Assembly (NCBI RefSeq): GCF_030463565.1
Contig: NC_134675.1
Location: forward strand, 10,747,862-10,811,861
Origin: Pelecanus crispus
Lineage: Eukaryota > Chordata > Aves > Pelecaniformes > Pelecanidae
Reading direction: 5' to 3'
Length of the DNA stretch: 64,000 bases
Below the pieces are notes generated by a model, which saw only the letters and a list, made by a program, of their open reading frames with translations, did no database searches and had not been told where the DNA came from. Shown in pieces: positions 32,480-43,995 of the stretch. The translations under genes were made by a program, and so were the position numbers. Each line of letters begins with the position of its first letter. The stretch's first letter is position 1.

Positions 32480-35400
32480 TCATTGGCTATTTTCACCCAA
32501 AATCAAATTCCCTTGAGGTACACATTGGGCTTCCCCATCCTTTCGCATCACCCACCAAGTGCACCCAGGTCCTTGAGCAAAAGTAATCCCACGAATGGGT
32601 TTGCCTTTTCCAGAGGGGGAAGTAACCCAGACTGTCTTCCCCAGCATATTTTTCATGTGCACTACAGGAACTTTATCTCCTTCTACAGTACGTAAAAGTT
32701 TTGATTGGGCAGGGCCAGCTCGATTGGCAGATCCCCGGTGTTGACTAACCAGGTGGCTTTTGCTAAACGCGTATCCCAATGTTTAAGCGTCCCACCACCC
32801 ATTGCTCTCAGGGTAGTCTTTAACAATCCATTGTATTGCTCAATTTTCCCGGAGGCTGGTGCATGGTAAGGGATGTGATACACCCACTCAATGCCGTGCT
32901 CTTTGGCCCAGGTGTCTATGAGGTTGTTTCGGAAATGAGTCCCGTTGTCTGACTCAATTCTTTCTGGGGTGCCATGTCGCCACAGGACTTGCTTTTCAAG
33001 GCCCAGGATGGTGTTCCGGGCGGTGGCATGGGGCACGGGATATGTTTCCAACCATCCAGTGGTTGCTTCCACCATGGTGAGCACATAGCGCTTGCCTTGG
33101 CGGGTCTGTGGGAGCGTGATGTAATCAATCTGCCAGGCCTCCCCATATTTATATTTCAGCCATCGTTCACTATACCCAAGGGGCTTGAACTGCTTGGCTT
33201 GCTTGATTGCAGCGCATGTTTCACACTCATGAATAACCTGTGCAATACTGTCCATAGTTAAGTCCACCCCTCGATCACGAGCCCATTTATACGTTGCATC
33301 CCTTCCTTGATGGCCTGAGGCGTCATGGGCCCACCGAGCTATAAATAATTCACCCTTATGTTGCCAGTCCAAATCCACCTGAGCCACTTCAATCTTAGCA
33401 GCCTGATCTACTTGCTGGTTGTTTTGATGTTCTTCAGTGGCCCGACTCTTAGGTACATGAGCATCTACATGACGAACTTTTACAACCAGGTTCTCTACCC
33501 GGGCAGCAATATCTTGCCATAATGCGGCAGCCCAGATTGCTTTGCCTCTGCGCTGCCAGTTGCTCTGCTTCCATTGCTGCAGCCACCCCCACAGGGCATT
33601 TGCCACCATCCATGAGTCAGTATAGAGATAAAGGACTGGCCACTTTTCTCTTTCAGCAATATCTAAAGCCAGCTGAATGGCTTTCACCTCTGCAAACTGA
33701 CTCGACTCCCCTTCTCCTTCAGCAGTTTCTGCGACTTGTCGTATAGGACTCCATACAGCAGCTTTCCACTTCCGATGCTTTCCCACGAGACGACAGGACC
33801 CATCAGTGAACAGGGCATATTGCTTTTCATTTTCTGGCAATTTATTATACAGTGGGGCCTCTTCAGCACGTGTCACCTCCTCCTCTGGTGATATTCTAAG
33901 GTTTTTTCCTTCTGGCCAGTCCATGATCACTTCCAAGATTCCTGGGCGACTGGGGTTTCCTATTCGAGCCCGTTGTGTGATCAATGCAACCCACTTACTC
34001 CATGTAGCATCAGTTGCATGATGTGTAGAGGGGACCCTCCCTTTGAACATCCAGCCCAACACCGGCAGTCGGGGTGCCAGCAGGAGCTGTGCTTCAGGAC
34101 CAACCACTTCTGAAGCAGCTCGAACCCCTTCTTATGCTGCCAGTATCTCTTTCTCAGTTGGACTATAGCGGGCTTCGGATCCTCTGTATCCCCGACTCCA
34201 AAACCCTAGGGGTCAACCTCGAGTCTCCCCTGGTGCTTTCTGCCAGAGGCTCCAGGTAGGGCCATTCTCCCCAGCTGCGGTGTAGAGCACATTTTTAATA
34301 TCCTGCCCTGCCCGGACTGGCCCAAGGGCTACTGCATGAACTATCTCACGTTTAATTTGTTCAAAGGCTTGTTGTTGCTCAGGGCCCCATTTGAATTCGT
34401 TCTTCTTCCGGGTCACTTGATAGAGAGGGCTTACGATCTGGCTGTAATTTGGAATATGCATTCTCCAAAAACCCACAACGCCTAAGAAAGCTTGTGTTTC
34501 CTTTTTGCTAGTTGGTGGGGACATAGCTGTTATTTTGTTGATCACATCCATTGGGATCTGACGACGTCCATCTTGCCATTTTATTCCTAAAAACTGGATC
34601 TCCTGTGCAGGTCCCTTGTCCTTACTCTGTTTTATGGCAGAACCAGCCTTCAGAAGGATTTGGACTATTTTCTTTCCCTTCTCAAAAACTTCTTCTGCTG
34701 TGTTGCCCCACACAATGATGTCATCAATGTACTGCAGATGTTCTGGAGCTTCACCCTGTTCCAGTGCTGTATGGATCAGTCCATGGCAAATGGTGGGGCT
34801 GTGCTTCCACCCCTGGGGCAGTCGGTTCCAGGTGTACTGAACAACCCTCCAGGTAAAAGCAAACTGGGGTCTGCACTCTGCTGCCAAAGGGATGGAGAAA
34901 AATGCATTAGCAATATCAATTGTGGCATACCACTTAGCTGCCTTTGACTCCAGTTCACATTGAAGTTCTAGCATGTCTGGCACGGCAGCACTCAGCGGCG
35001 GTGTAACTTCGTTCAGGCCACGATAGTCCACTGTTAGTCTCCACTCCCCATTAGACTTTCGCACTGGCCATATGGGACTGTTAAAGGGTGAGCGAGTCTT
35101 GCTGATCACTCCCTGGCTCTCCAGTCGACGAATCAGGTTATGGATGGGAATCAGGGAGTCTCGGTTGGTGCGATATTGCCGCCGGTGCACAGTTGTGGTA
35201 GCAATCGGCACCTGTTGTTCCTCAACCTTCAGCAACCCTACAATCGAAGGGTCCTCTGAGAGACCGGGCAAGGTGGACAACTGTTTAATTTCCTCTGTCT
35301 CCAAAGCAGCTATACCAAAAGCCCACCGGTACCCTTTTGGGTCCTTGAAATACCCTCTCCTGAGGTAGTCTATGCCAAGGATGCACGGAGCGTCTGGGCC

Positions 35401-35664
35401 AGTCACAATGGGGTGCTTTTGCCACTCATTCCCAGTTAGGCTCACTTCAGCTTCCAGTACAGTTAGCTGTTGGGATCCCCCTGTCACTCCAGAAATACAA
35501 ATGGGTTCTGCCCCTCTATAGTTTGATGGCATTAGCGTGCACTGTGCACCAGTGTCCACTAGAGCCTTATACTCCTGTGGGTCTGACGTTCCAGGCCATC
35601 GAATCCACACAGTCCAGTAAACCCGGTTGTCCCTTTCCTCCACCTGGCTGGAGGCAGGGCCTGT
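32480..35664 (-). pseudogene. pol: ERV2 pro-pol, inactivated
   Basis: Same order of protease, RT, RNase H and integrase as ERV1, but with at least three inactivating changes. A premature UGA lies at about 34213-34215, inside the connection before RNase H. A UAA lies a little further on, near 34132-34134. A single-base deletion near 32737 shifts the frame in the integrase C-terminal part. The protease DTG, RT YIDD and integrase acidic residues are still readable between the breaks. At DNA level it is very close to ERV1, so the breaks are recent. Confidence 0.92.
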
Positions 35665-37689
35665 CTAACACTGGTCACAGTATTCGCTGTTCACTTCCTG
35701 TAAATGTGAATCAAAAGTCCCCTGATCAAGGTCGGAAGTAAAATTAGGCCTCTTACTCTGTCTGGGGAACTGCTCACTGGAAACTGGAGCTGCAATTTTC
35801 CTGGGAGAACCGCCTTTTCTAATAGTTTTTCCTTGCAACTCACGCACCCGTGCCTCTAAGGTTGAGGTGGGTTTTCCATCCCACTTTCTCATGTCCTCTC
35901 CATAATCACGCAGGTAAAACCACAGGGTGCCCCGTGGTGTGTATCCTCTATATCCTCTCTCTTGAGCATAGGGACGTTGACTCCTAATGGCTGAGACACT
36001 GGTCCGTGCAGGTGGGGAGTAGGACAGATCCTCTCTGAGTTGTTGGAACTCTTGGCATATATTTTCAGACAGTTTTTCCACAGCCGAGACACAGGCCCGT
36101 AGGGAGGAAGAGAGCTTTTCTTCGTAGTCCCGGAGTTGTCTAGCCACTTCATCCACCGTTGGTGCCTCATCATCTTTCCAGGCTAGTATTGCCAACGAGT
36201 TGGAATACAATGCTGGTGCGCTCCGTACCACCTTCCGCCACATGGATTGTGTGCACCTGACTTCACCTGGGTCTTTGGTTAACTGCTCATCATTCAGGTC
36301 ACTGTAAATCACCTCCAGCACGCGTAATTCCCTCAGGTACTGGATACCCTTCTCTACGGTGGTCCATTTGCTTGGGCGGTATAAAACATCCTCCTTGAAG
36401 GGATACCTTTCCTTCACGCTTGACAGAAGTCGCCTCCAGAGGCTGAGTGGTTTTGCCCCTTTTCCAATTGCTTTGTCAATGCCCCCTTCCCTGGAAAGGG
36501 ATCCCAGCTGCTTGGCTTCCCTACCCTCTAAATCCAGGCTACTGGCCCCGTTATCCCAGCATCGGAGCAGCCAGGTGATGATGTGCTCGCCTGGATGACG
36601 ACTGAAATCTTTTCGCATATCTCGCAGCTCACTCAGGGATAGGGATCGGGTGGTCACCGTCTCATTTATGGGTTCTTCCTCCTCTGGTTCTCGTGATGGC
36701 CCTGGTTCATCTTCATCCCTTACTAAACGAACTGATTTCCTCGTGTATTTTTTCTTCTGTATAGGGGCAACTGATACCGGCGCAGGTTGGTTCTCTGGTT
36801 TAGCCGCAGTGTCTGTCACTGGGGTTTGAGTAGCCGCAGTGCCCATGGCTGTGGTTTGAGTAGCCGCAGTGCTCATGGCTGTGGCTGGAGTAGCCACAGT
36901 GCCTGGGGCAGGGGTTTGAGTAGCTGCAAGGCCTGTAGTGGGGGTTGGAGTAGCCGCAGGGCCTGTAGTGGGGGTTTGAGTAGCCACAGTGCTTGTTGTT
37001 TTGTCATCAGATCCAGAGACCTTCTCTTTCTTTTGAGGGTACTGATTAGTGTTGACCACGGCTCGATAGGCATGGGCCAGTCCCCAGCATGTTGCAATGA
37101 TTTGTGTCTCTCTGGAGCTACCAGGGTGACAACATACTTCTTCCAAATACTTTACTAATTCTTCAGGATTCTGCACTTGTTCAGGGGTGAAGTTCCAAAA
37201 CACTGGAGGTGCCCACTGCCCTAGGTACTTGCGCATACGTTCCCACACACCCTGCCACTCATAACTATCCAGCCTTGGGGTAGATCTCTGGATGGTATTT
37301 TTAAACTGCTTACTGACCTTTATCAAAACGGAAACAACATTCCCAAGAAGTATCAATAGAAGTATCTTAACTGCCCAGGGGTGTTCAAGATACTGGAAAG
37401 TTGTTGTAATGAAGGAGGAAACATCATAGAAGAAAGCAGCAAAGGTGCCATTCTGCATTTCCTCCACAACAAGCCTCTCAGAGTAAGAAGTATAATTGCT
37501 AACTCTCTCTATGAGGTAGTACCCGAAGTACAGTAGTGACTTCTGTATGAAACCCAAATACCAAAGAATGCTCAAGGTCAGGGTTTTGATAAGGAGCCTC
37601 CCAAGCAAAAGATCATGAATCACTGCAGAGCATAGCACACTACACAAACTGACAGCAAGCTTTAACGCGTGCTGCAAAAAAAAGAACAT
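35665..37689 (-). CDS. gag: ERV2 Gag-like protein, open, divergent membrane-type N-terminus
   Basis: An open frame of 674 codons from the Met at 37689-37687. The upstream ATG used in ERV1 is ACG here, supporting the downstream Met as the family start. The layout is as in ERV1: hydrophobic N-terminal segments, a loop with two sequons (the N of NYT and of NGT; the third is lost), a hydrophobic helix, and a longer T/A/P tandem repeat (36800-36995). The capsid-like and RG-rich regions are almost identical to ERV1. The first 200 or so residues differ at roughly one position in five, while the C-terminal two-thirds are nearly unchanged. It ends in UAG in frame with pol. Confidence 0.88.
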   Translation of the reverse strand: MFFFLQHALKLAVSLCSVLCSAVIHDLLLGRLLIKTLTLSILWYLGFIQKSLLYFGYYLIERVSNYTSYSERLVVEEMQNGTFAAFFYDVSSFITTTFQYLEHPWAVKILLLILLGNVVSVLIKVSKQFKNTIQRSTPRLDSYEWQGVWERMRKYLGQWAPPVFWNFTPEQVQNPEELVKYLEEVCCHPGSSRETQIIATCWGLAHAYRAVVNTNQYPQKKEKVSGSDDKTTSTVATQTPTTGPAATPTPTTGLAATQTPAPGTVATPATAMSTAATQTTAMGTAATQTPVTDTAAKPENQPAPVSVAPIQKKKYTRKSVRLVRDEDEPGPSREPEEEEPINETVTTRSLSLSELRDMRKDFSRHPGEHIITWLLRCWDNGASSLDLEGREAKQLGSLSREGGIDKAIGKGAKPLSLWRRLLSSVKERYPFKEDVLYRPSKWTTVEKGIQYLRELRVLEVIYSDLNDEQLTKDPGEVRCTQSMWRKVVRSAPALYSNSLAILAWKDDEAPTVDEVARQLRDYEEKLSSSLRACVSAVEKLSENICQEFQQLREDLSYSPPARTSVSAIRSQRPYAQERGYRGYTPRGTLWFYLRDYGEDMRKWDGKPTSTLEARVRELQGKTIRKGGSPRKIAAPVSSEQFPRQSKRPNFTSDLDQGTFDSHLQEVNSEYCDQC

Positions 37690-37783
37690 GGTGCAGATCA
37701 GATGAACTAATATCGTGACCGGCAACTGTTAGCAGACTCCTTAATACACTCTGGTTAATCTGTTGTTATCTCAAACCCTTCGT

Positions 37784-37801
37784 GCCCCACGTTGGGCGCC
37801 A
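37784..37801 (-). other. ERV2 primer binding site, tRNA-Lys(1,2) type
   Basis: Complement of the 18-nt tRNA-Lys(1,2) site, identical to ERV1, eight bases inside the 5' LTR. Confidence 0.9.
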
Positions 37802-37809
37802 AAAAGGAC

Positions 37810-38383
37810 TGTCGTGGTTTAGCCCCAGCCAGCAACTAAGCACCACGCAGCCGCTCGCTCACTCCCCCTACCCCGATGGGATGGGGGAGAGAATCGGAGG
37901 AGTAAGAGTGAGAAACACTCCTGGGTTGAGATAAGAACAGTTTAATAATTGAAATAAAGTAAATAGTAATGCTAATAGTAACAGTATAATAATGATAATA
38001 ATAATAATGATACACGAAGCAAGTGATGCACAATGCAATTGCTCACCACCCACCGACCGATACCCAGACAGTTCCCGAGCAGCAATCGCTGCTCCCTGGC
38101 CACCCCACCCCCCCCCAGTTTATATACTGAGCATGACGTCATATGGTATGGAATAGCCCTTTGGTCAGTTTGGATCAACTATTCTGGCTGTGCCCCCTCC
38201 CAGTTTCTTGTGCGCCTGGCAGAGCATGGGAAGCTGAAAAAGTCCTTGACTAGCATAAGCAGTACTCAGCAACAACTAAAAACATCAGCATGTTATCAAC
38301 ATTCTTCTCCTACTAATCCAAAACACAGCACTATGCCTGCTGCTAGGAAGAAAATTAACTCTATCCCAGCCGAAACCAGGACA
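37810..38383 (-). repeat. ERV2 5' LTR
   Basis: 574 bp, LTR-A, CRE and TATA intact (about 38130-38145). Its A/T-rich microsatellite section (AATGATAATAATAATAATGA) matches the 3' LTR of ERV2 rather than ERV1. Confidence 0.95.
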
Positions 38384-39852
38384 GGAGAGGTTCATCTTGA
38401 GTGAACTCAGCAGGCATGTGCAGGTTAACCAGGGGATGAGGCCCAGCCAGCATGGGTTCATGAAAGGCAGGTCCTGCCTGACCAACCTGATCTCCTTCTA
38501 TGACCTGGTGACCTGCCTGGTGGATGAAGGAAAGACTGTGGACGTCATCTACCTGGACTTTAGCAAAGCCTTTGACATAGTCTCCCATAGCATTCTCCTT
38601 GGGAAGCTGGCAGCTCATGGCTTGGATGGGCGTACTCTTCACTGGGGTAAAAAACTGGCTGGGTAGCCGAGCCCAGAGAGTTGTGGTGAATGGAGTTAAG
38701 TCCAGTTGGCGGCCGGTCACGAGCAGTGTTCCCCAGGTCTCTGTTTTAGGGCCAGCCTTGTTTAATATCTTTATCAATGATCTGGATGAGGGGATTGAGT
38801 GCGCCCTCAGTGAGTTTGCAGATGACGCCAACTGGGTGAGAGTGTTGATCTGATGGAGGGTAGGGTGGCCCTGCAGAGGGATGTGGACAGGCTGGATCGA
38901 TGGGCCGAGGCCAACTGTATGAGGTTTAACAAGGCCAAGTGCCGGGTCCTGCACTTGGGTCACAACAACCCCATGCAATGCTACAGGCTTGGGGGAAGAT
39001 TGGCTGGAAAGCTGCCTGGCCGAAAAGGACCTGGGGGTGTTGTTTGACAGCCGGCTGAACATGAGCCAGCAGTGTGCCCAGGTGGCCAAGAAGGCCAACA
39101 GCATCCTGGCTTGTATCAGGAATAGTGTGGCCAGCAGGTGCAGGGAGGGATTGTCCCCCTGTACTCGGCGCTGGTGAGGCCGCACCTGGAATACTGTGTC
39201 CAGTTTTGGGCCCCTCAATACAAGAAAGACATTGAGGTGCTGGAGCGTGTTGCAGAGAAGGGCAACGAAGCTGGTCAAGGGTCTTGAAAGCAAGTCTTAT
39301 GAGGACCGTCTGAGGGAACTGGGGTTGTTTAGTCTGGAGAAGAGGAGGCTGAGGGAAGACCTTATTGCTCTCTACAGCTACCTGAAAAGAGGTTGTAGTG
39401 AGGTGGGTGTTAGTCTCTTCTCCATGTAACAAGTGATAGGACAAGAGGAAATGGGCTCAAGCTGCATCTGGGGAGGTTTAGATTGGATATTAGGAAAAAT
39501 TTCTTCACGGAAAGAGTAGTCAAGCATTGGAACATGCTGCCCAGAGAGGTGGTGGAGTCACCATCCCTGGAGGTGTTCAGAAAACGGGTAGACGTGGCAG
39601 TTTGGGACATGGTTTAGTGGGCATGGTAGTGTTGGATTGATGGTTGGACTGATGATCTTAGAGATCCTTTCCAACCTTAATGATTCCTAGTTTTTACTTT
39701 CATTAAAAATAATCCAGCCACCAAGCCAGGAAACATGAAATTGCTACTCTACCCTTAATTGGTTTAGTGGGGGACTTGGTAGTGTTAGGTTAATGGTTGG
39801 ACTGGATGATCTTAAAGGTCTTTTCCAACCTAAACGATCCTATGATTCTATG
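38384..39852 (+). mobile_element. CR1 LINE 3' part with chimeric 3' UTR
   Basis: Starts at the ERV2 LTR edge with the RT N-terminal segment ([11 protein letters not shown], 38446-38480), then YLDFSKAFD and FADD ([10 protein letters not shown], near 38810-38835). Several single-base frameshifts (near 38655, 38845, 38990, 39250 and 39425) break the frame. Past the DMV C-terminus (39608-39615) comes a 3' UTR of two CR1-type ends separated by a 64-bp non-CR1 segment (39687-39750), exactly as in the CR1 at 1-1194. It ends in CTATGATTCTATG at 39852. Confidence 0.88.
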
Positions 39853-39902
39853 AAAATTAATTTAATTTAAGGTATACTTGGGTACTGAAAAATAAAAAAA
39901 TA

Positions 39903-40130
39903 AAATTTAAATCTTTAGACTTGAGATTAGGAAGCATTTCTTTACCGAGAGGATGGTCAAACACTGGAACAGGCTTCCTAGAGAGGTGGTCAATGCCCCA
40001 AGCCCTTTCAGTGTTTAAGAGGAATTTGGACAAAGCCCTTATAACATGCTTTAACTTTTGGTCAGCCCTGAAGTGGTCAGGCAGTTGGACTAGATGATCT
40101 TTGTAGGTCCCTTCCAACTGAAATAATCTC
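39903..40130 (+). mobile_element. CR1 3' fragment of another subfamily
   Basis: Reads as the C-terminal end and 3' UTR of a CR1 ([18 protein letters not shown] block, then TTGGACTAGATGATCTTTGTAGG and CCCTTCCAACTGAAATA). It runs directly into the TTCTC satellite. Confidence 0.75.
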
Positions 40131-40456
40131 ATCTCTTCTCATCTCTTCTCTTCTCTTCTCTTCTCTTCTCTTCTCTTCTCTTCTCTTCTCTTCTCTTCTC
40201 TTCTCTTCTCTTCTCTTCTCTTCTCCTCTCCTCTCCTCTCTCTTCTCTTCTCTTCTCTTCTCTTCTCTTCTCTTCTCTTCTCTTCTCTTCTCTTCTCTTC
40301 TCTTCTCTTCTCTTCTCCTCTCCTCTCCTCTCCTCTCCTCTCCTCTTCTCTTCTCTCTCTTCTCTTCTCTTCTCTTCTCTTCTCTTCTCTTCTCTTCTCT
40401 TCTCTTCTCTTCTCTTCTCTTCTCTTCTCTTCTCTCTCTTCTCTTCTCTTCTCTTC
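40127..40456. repeat. (TTCTC)n microsatellite seeded at a CR1 tail
   Basis: About 330 bp of TTCTC pentamers with interspersed CTCCT-type variants, beginning exactly where the CR1 terminal repeat should lie. Frames across it (40077-40484 on the minus strand) are artefacts of the repeat. Confidence 0.95.
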
Positions 40457-41110
40457 TATAACAACACCTTCCCCCCACCCACACCGCTTTTTCCCAAGCT
40501 CAGCTTCACTCCTTCATTCCTGACTCCTGTACTCCAGCAACGCAGAGCAGGTGAGAGATGGGGGCTGATAGTCAGTACATAACAGTTTGTCTCTGCCACT
40601 CCTTTCTCCTCACACTTTTCCCCTGCTCCAGTGTGGGTACTCCCCACAGGCTGCAGTTCTTCAGGAAAAAATGTGATCCAGCATGGTTTCTCCACAGGCT
40701 GCAATGTGATTATCTACTCCGGTGCAGTCTCTTCCACAGGCTGCAGGGGAATATCAGCTCCAGTGCCATGGAGCAGCTCTTTCTTCACCTTCCTTCTTCT
40801 CTGATACTGATGTTTGTTCTGTTGTTTCTTGCTCTTTTTTCCCCTTCTCCTCTCTCTGGGTGGCATTTTTGCCTTTTCTTAAATATGTTTTCACAGATGT
40901 GCCACAAACATTGTTGATTGGCTCAGCTTTGGCCAGCCATGGGTCTGTTGTGGAGTTGGCTGGAACCAGCTGTGTCTGGCACAGTGCAGTCCCTGACCTC
41001 TTCTCACAGAAGCCACTCCTGCAACCCCCGCTACCAAAACTTTGCCACATGCACCCAATACAACTTGTATCAGAAACTTCCACTGCCAGAAATCTCCCAC
41101 ACCAAACCTA
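40457..41110 (-). mobile_element. LTR-D copy (third)
   Basis: Same order as 15640-16470: a CCCACCCTTCTTCCC-like block, CAGCTTCACTCCTTCATTCC, CCCCTGCTCCAGTGTGGG, three to four copies of the CCACAGGCTGCAG unit, a TTGGCCAGCCATGGG segment and CCCCCGCTACCAAAACTTTGCCAC near the end. Shorter minisatellite than the first copy. The left terminus is lost in the satellite. Confidence 0.65.
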
Positions 41111-42288
41111 GTCACGAAACATAAAATCTTGAATTCAAAACAATTGCATGCATGCCAAAACACATTTAGGGTAATCTTTACTCATGGTTAGGCCCTTTTT
41201 CCATGTGCCAGCTTATTTTAGGTCATTAAAACCAGACTACATATTTGACTCAAGAACATCAGGAAGGGAAGGGGGACGGTAGCCATTTATAATTTCCTGA
41301 CATAAGAAAATAGAGACATTGCCACTACTGTGCACAGAAATTAAGTATGCTGTTTCTGATAAGCACTGAATTAATTCTTATAGCATGTCTTATGCTTTTT
41401 CCAAGCAAGCTGCAAAAAAATACAACACAACTGATGTACAATGCACTTTTGAACTAAGCCTTAAATGGGGAACATTAAAAGCCATTGGTGTGATGGATTT
41501 AGATTTCCAGACTCCTAAAAGATATTTTTCCCATGAAAAACACTGCTTCTTGGTACATTGTGCAAGAAACAACATGAGGAGCCAAATTCTGTTTTTCAGT
41601 ATATCCACATGGCTACTCTTCCACTAGTTTGAGCTGTTTACTTGTATTTAATGTTAAAAATGAGCCCTAAGGACATACTTACAAAGTTTAGCCCTCACCA
41701 AAAAGCCAAGAAAAGAAATGAAGGCTTTATATGTAGGAAAAGATGCAGATGCATTTTTGCTCTTTGCTGAGCTTTTTGGGTACTCAAACAGGGCATCTGC
41801 CCCAGTTTCCTCCTAGAGCTTTTGGAGGGATAAACTGTATCTTATCCTGAATCTAACCTAAAGACTCATCCAAATTGGATTTTCATCCACAATATACATA
41901 GAAACAACAGTATCATTGGCATGAAGTCATCAGCTTCTTTTTGACATCTGTGCACATATATTTGTTGCCATTTATACACATGGGTCCTGAATGTGAAAGA
42001 CATGTCATATGAACTGTGGCATGACAAGATTTCTAGTGTACCATTTATAAAGTGCAATTGCATTAAAAACACATAAAATGGCTCTTCAGCAGTAAAACAG
42101 TGGATAAATTTTCTTTATTTCAACATTATGACTGACTTCTATACTGAATTTCCGACTATTCTGTAACAGGATAGACTTCTACCGCCAGCCATGAAGTCTC
42201 ATCTGGCTGTTGTGACTGAGATTCAACTCTCTGGTGTTAGTAGCATATTACCAGAAACTGAAAAATAGCCTTCCCTTAGTGTTAAAAT
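41111..42288. other. Intergenic, nothing recognised
   Basis: AT-rich, no supported gene or repeat. Confidence 0.45.
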
Positions 42289-43995
42289 TTCTTCTTGGGG
42301 TGCCATGTTACCATAAGACTTGCCTTTCAAGGCCCAGGATAATGTTCCGGGTGGTGGCATGGGGCACAGGGCATGTTTCCAGCCATCCGGTGGTTGCTTC
42401 CACCATGGTGAGCACATAGCGCTATCCTTGGCGGGTTTGTGGGAGTGTGATATAATCAATCTGCCAGGCCTCCCCATATTTATATTTCAGCCATCGCCCA
42501 CCATACCAGAGAGGTTTGAACCGCTTGGCTTGCTTGATTGCATCGCATGTTTCACATTCATGAATAGCCTGTGCAATACTGTCCATGGTCAAGTCCACCC
42601 CTCGATCACGAGCCCATCTATATGTTGCATCTCTTCCTTGATGGCCTGAGGCGTCATGGGCCCACCTAGCTATAAATAATTCACCCTTATGTTGCCAGTC
42701 CAGATCCACCTGAGCCACTTCAATCTTAGCAGCCTGATCCACCTGCTGGTTGTTTGGATGTTCTTCAGTGGCCCAACTCGGGTACATGAGCATCTACGTG
42801 ACGAACTTTTACAGCCAGGTTCTCTACCTGGGCAGCAATATCTTGCCATAATGCGGCAGCCCAGATTGGTTTGCCTCTGCGCTGCCAGTTGCTCTGCTTC
42901 CATTGCTGCAGCCACCCCCACAGGGCATTTGCCACCATCCATGAGTCAGTATAGAGATAAAGGACTGGCCACTTTTCTCTTTCAGCAATATCTAAAGCCA
43001 GCTGGATGGCTTTCACCTCTGCAAACTGACTCGACTCCCCTTCTCCTTCAGCACTTTCTGCGACTTGTCCTATAGGACTCCATACAGCAGCTTTCCACCT
43101 CCGATGCTTTCCCACAAGACGACAGGACCCATCAGTGAACAGGGCATATTGCTTCTCATTTTCTGGCAATTTATTATACAGTGCGGCCTCTTCAGCACGT
43201 ATCACCTCCTCCTCTGGCAATATTCCAAAATCTTTCCCTTCTGGCCAGTCCATGATCACTTCCAAGATTCCTGGGTGACTGGGGTTTCCTATTCGAGCCC
43301 ATTGTGTGATTAGTGCAACCCACTTACTCCACGTAGCATCAGTTGCATGATGTGTAGAGGGGACCCTCCCTTTGAACATCCAGCCCAACACCGGCAGTCG
43401 GGGTGCCAGCAGGAGCTGTGCTTCAGTACCAACCACTTCTGAAGCAGCTCGAACCCCTTCATATGCTGCCAGTATCTCCTTCTCAGTTGGAGTATAGCGG
43501 GCTTCGGATCCTCTGTATCCCCGACTCCAAAACCCTAGGGGTCGACCTCGAGTCTCCCCTGGTGCTTTCTGCCAGAGGCTCCAGGTAGGGCCATTCTCCC
43601 TGGCTGCAGTGTAGAGCACATTTTTAATATCCTGCCCTGCCCGGACTGGCCCAAGGGCTACTGCATGAACTATCTCCCGTTTAATTTGTTCAAAGGCTTG
43701 TTGTTGCTCAGGGCCCCATTTGAATTCGTTCTTCTTCCGGGTCACTTGATAGAGAGGGCTTACGATCTGGCTGTAATTTGGAATATGCATTCTCCAAAAC
43801 CCCACAACGCCTAAGAAAGCTTGTGTTTCCTTTTTGCTAGTTGGTGGAGACATGGCTGTTATTTTGTTGATCACATCCATTGGGATCTAACGACGTCTAT
43901 CTTGCCATTTTATTCCTAAAAACTGGATCTCCTGTGCAGGTCCCTTGACCTTACTTTGTTTCATGGCAAAACCGGCTTTCAGATGGATTTGGATT
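42289..43995 (-). pseudogene. pol: ERV pol fragment (RT thumb to integrase core)
   Basis: A minus-strand fragment closely related to ERV1/ERV2 pol, covering the end of RT, RNase H (LFTDGSC and YTDSWMV readable) and integrase up to the segment after the second catalytic region. It is broken by a stop near 43881-43890, a frameshift near 42780 in the RNase H C-terminus and a stop near 42422. It has no LTR, gag or protease, and both ends are abrupt. A dead fragment from a third provirus. Confidence 0.9.

Larger units (their letters stand above)
31438..38383 (-). mobile_element. ERV2: full-length but broken provirus, LTR-A family, inverted relative to ERV1
   Basis: A 6946-bp provirus on the minus strand: 3' LTR 31438-32012, pol remnant, gag 37689-35665, primer site near 37784-37801, 5' LTR 37810-38383. 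From the gag middle to the 3' region it is about 99% like ERV1 by eye, but the gag N-terminus and LTRs belong to a visibly different lineage. Flanking bases (CTTAG left, GGAGA right) do not form a target duplication, and the flanks are two different CR1 pieces. Confidence 0.95.

Noticed and set aside
22654..38383. Simple LTR-mediated inversion between ERV1 and ERV2 as the cause of ERV2's missing duplication
   Set aside because: Such an inversion would also disrupt the ERV1 duplication, but ACGAC is perfect on both sides of ERV1.
40077..40484. 135-codon frame rich in E, K and R
   Set aside because: Translation of the TTCTC satellite.
42289..43995. Domesticated integrase/RNase H gene
   Set aside because: Stops and frameshifts within the conserved domains; no host-type exon structure.
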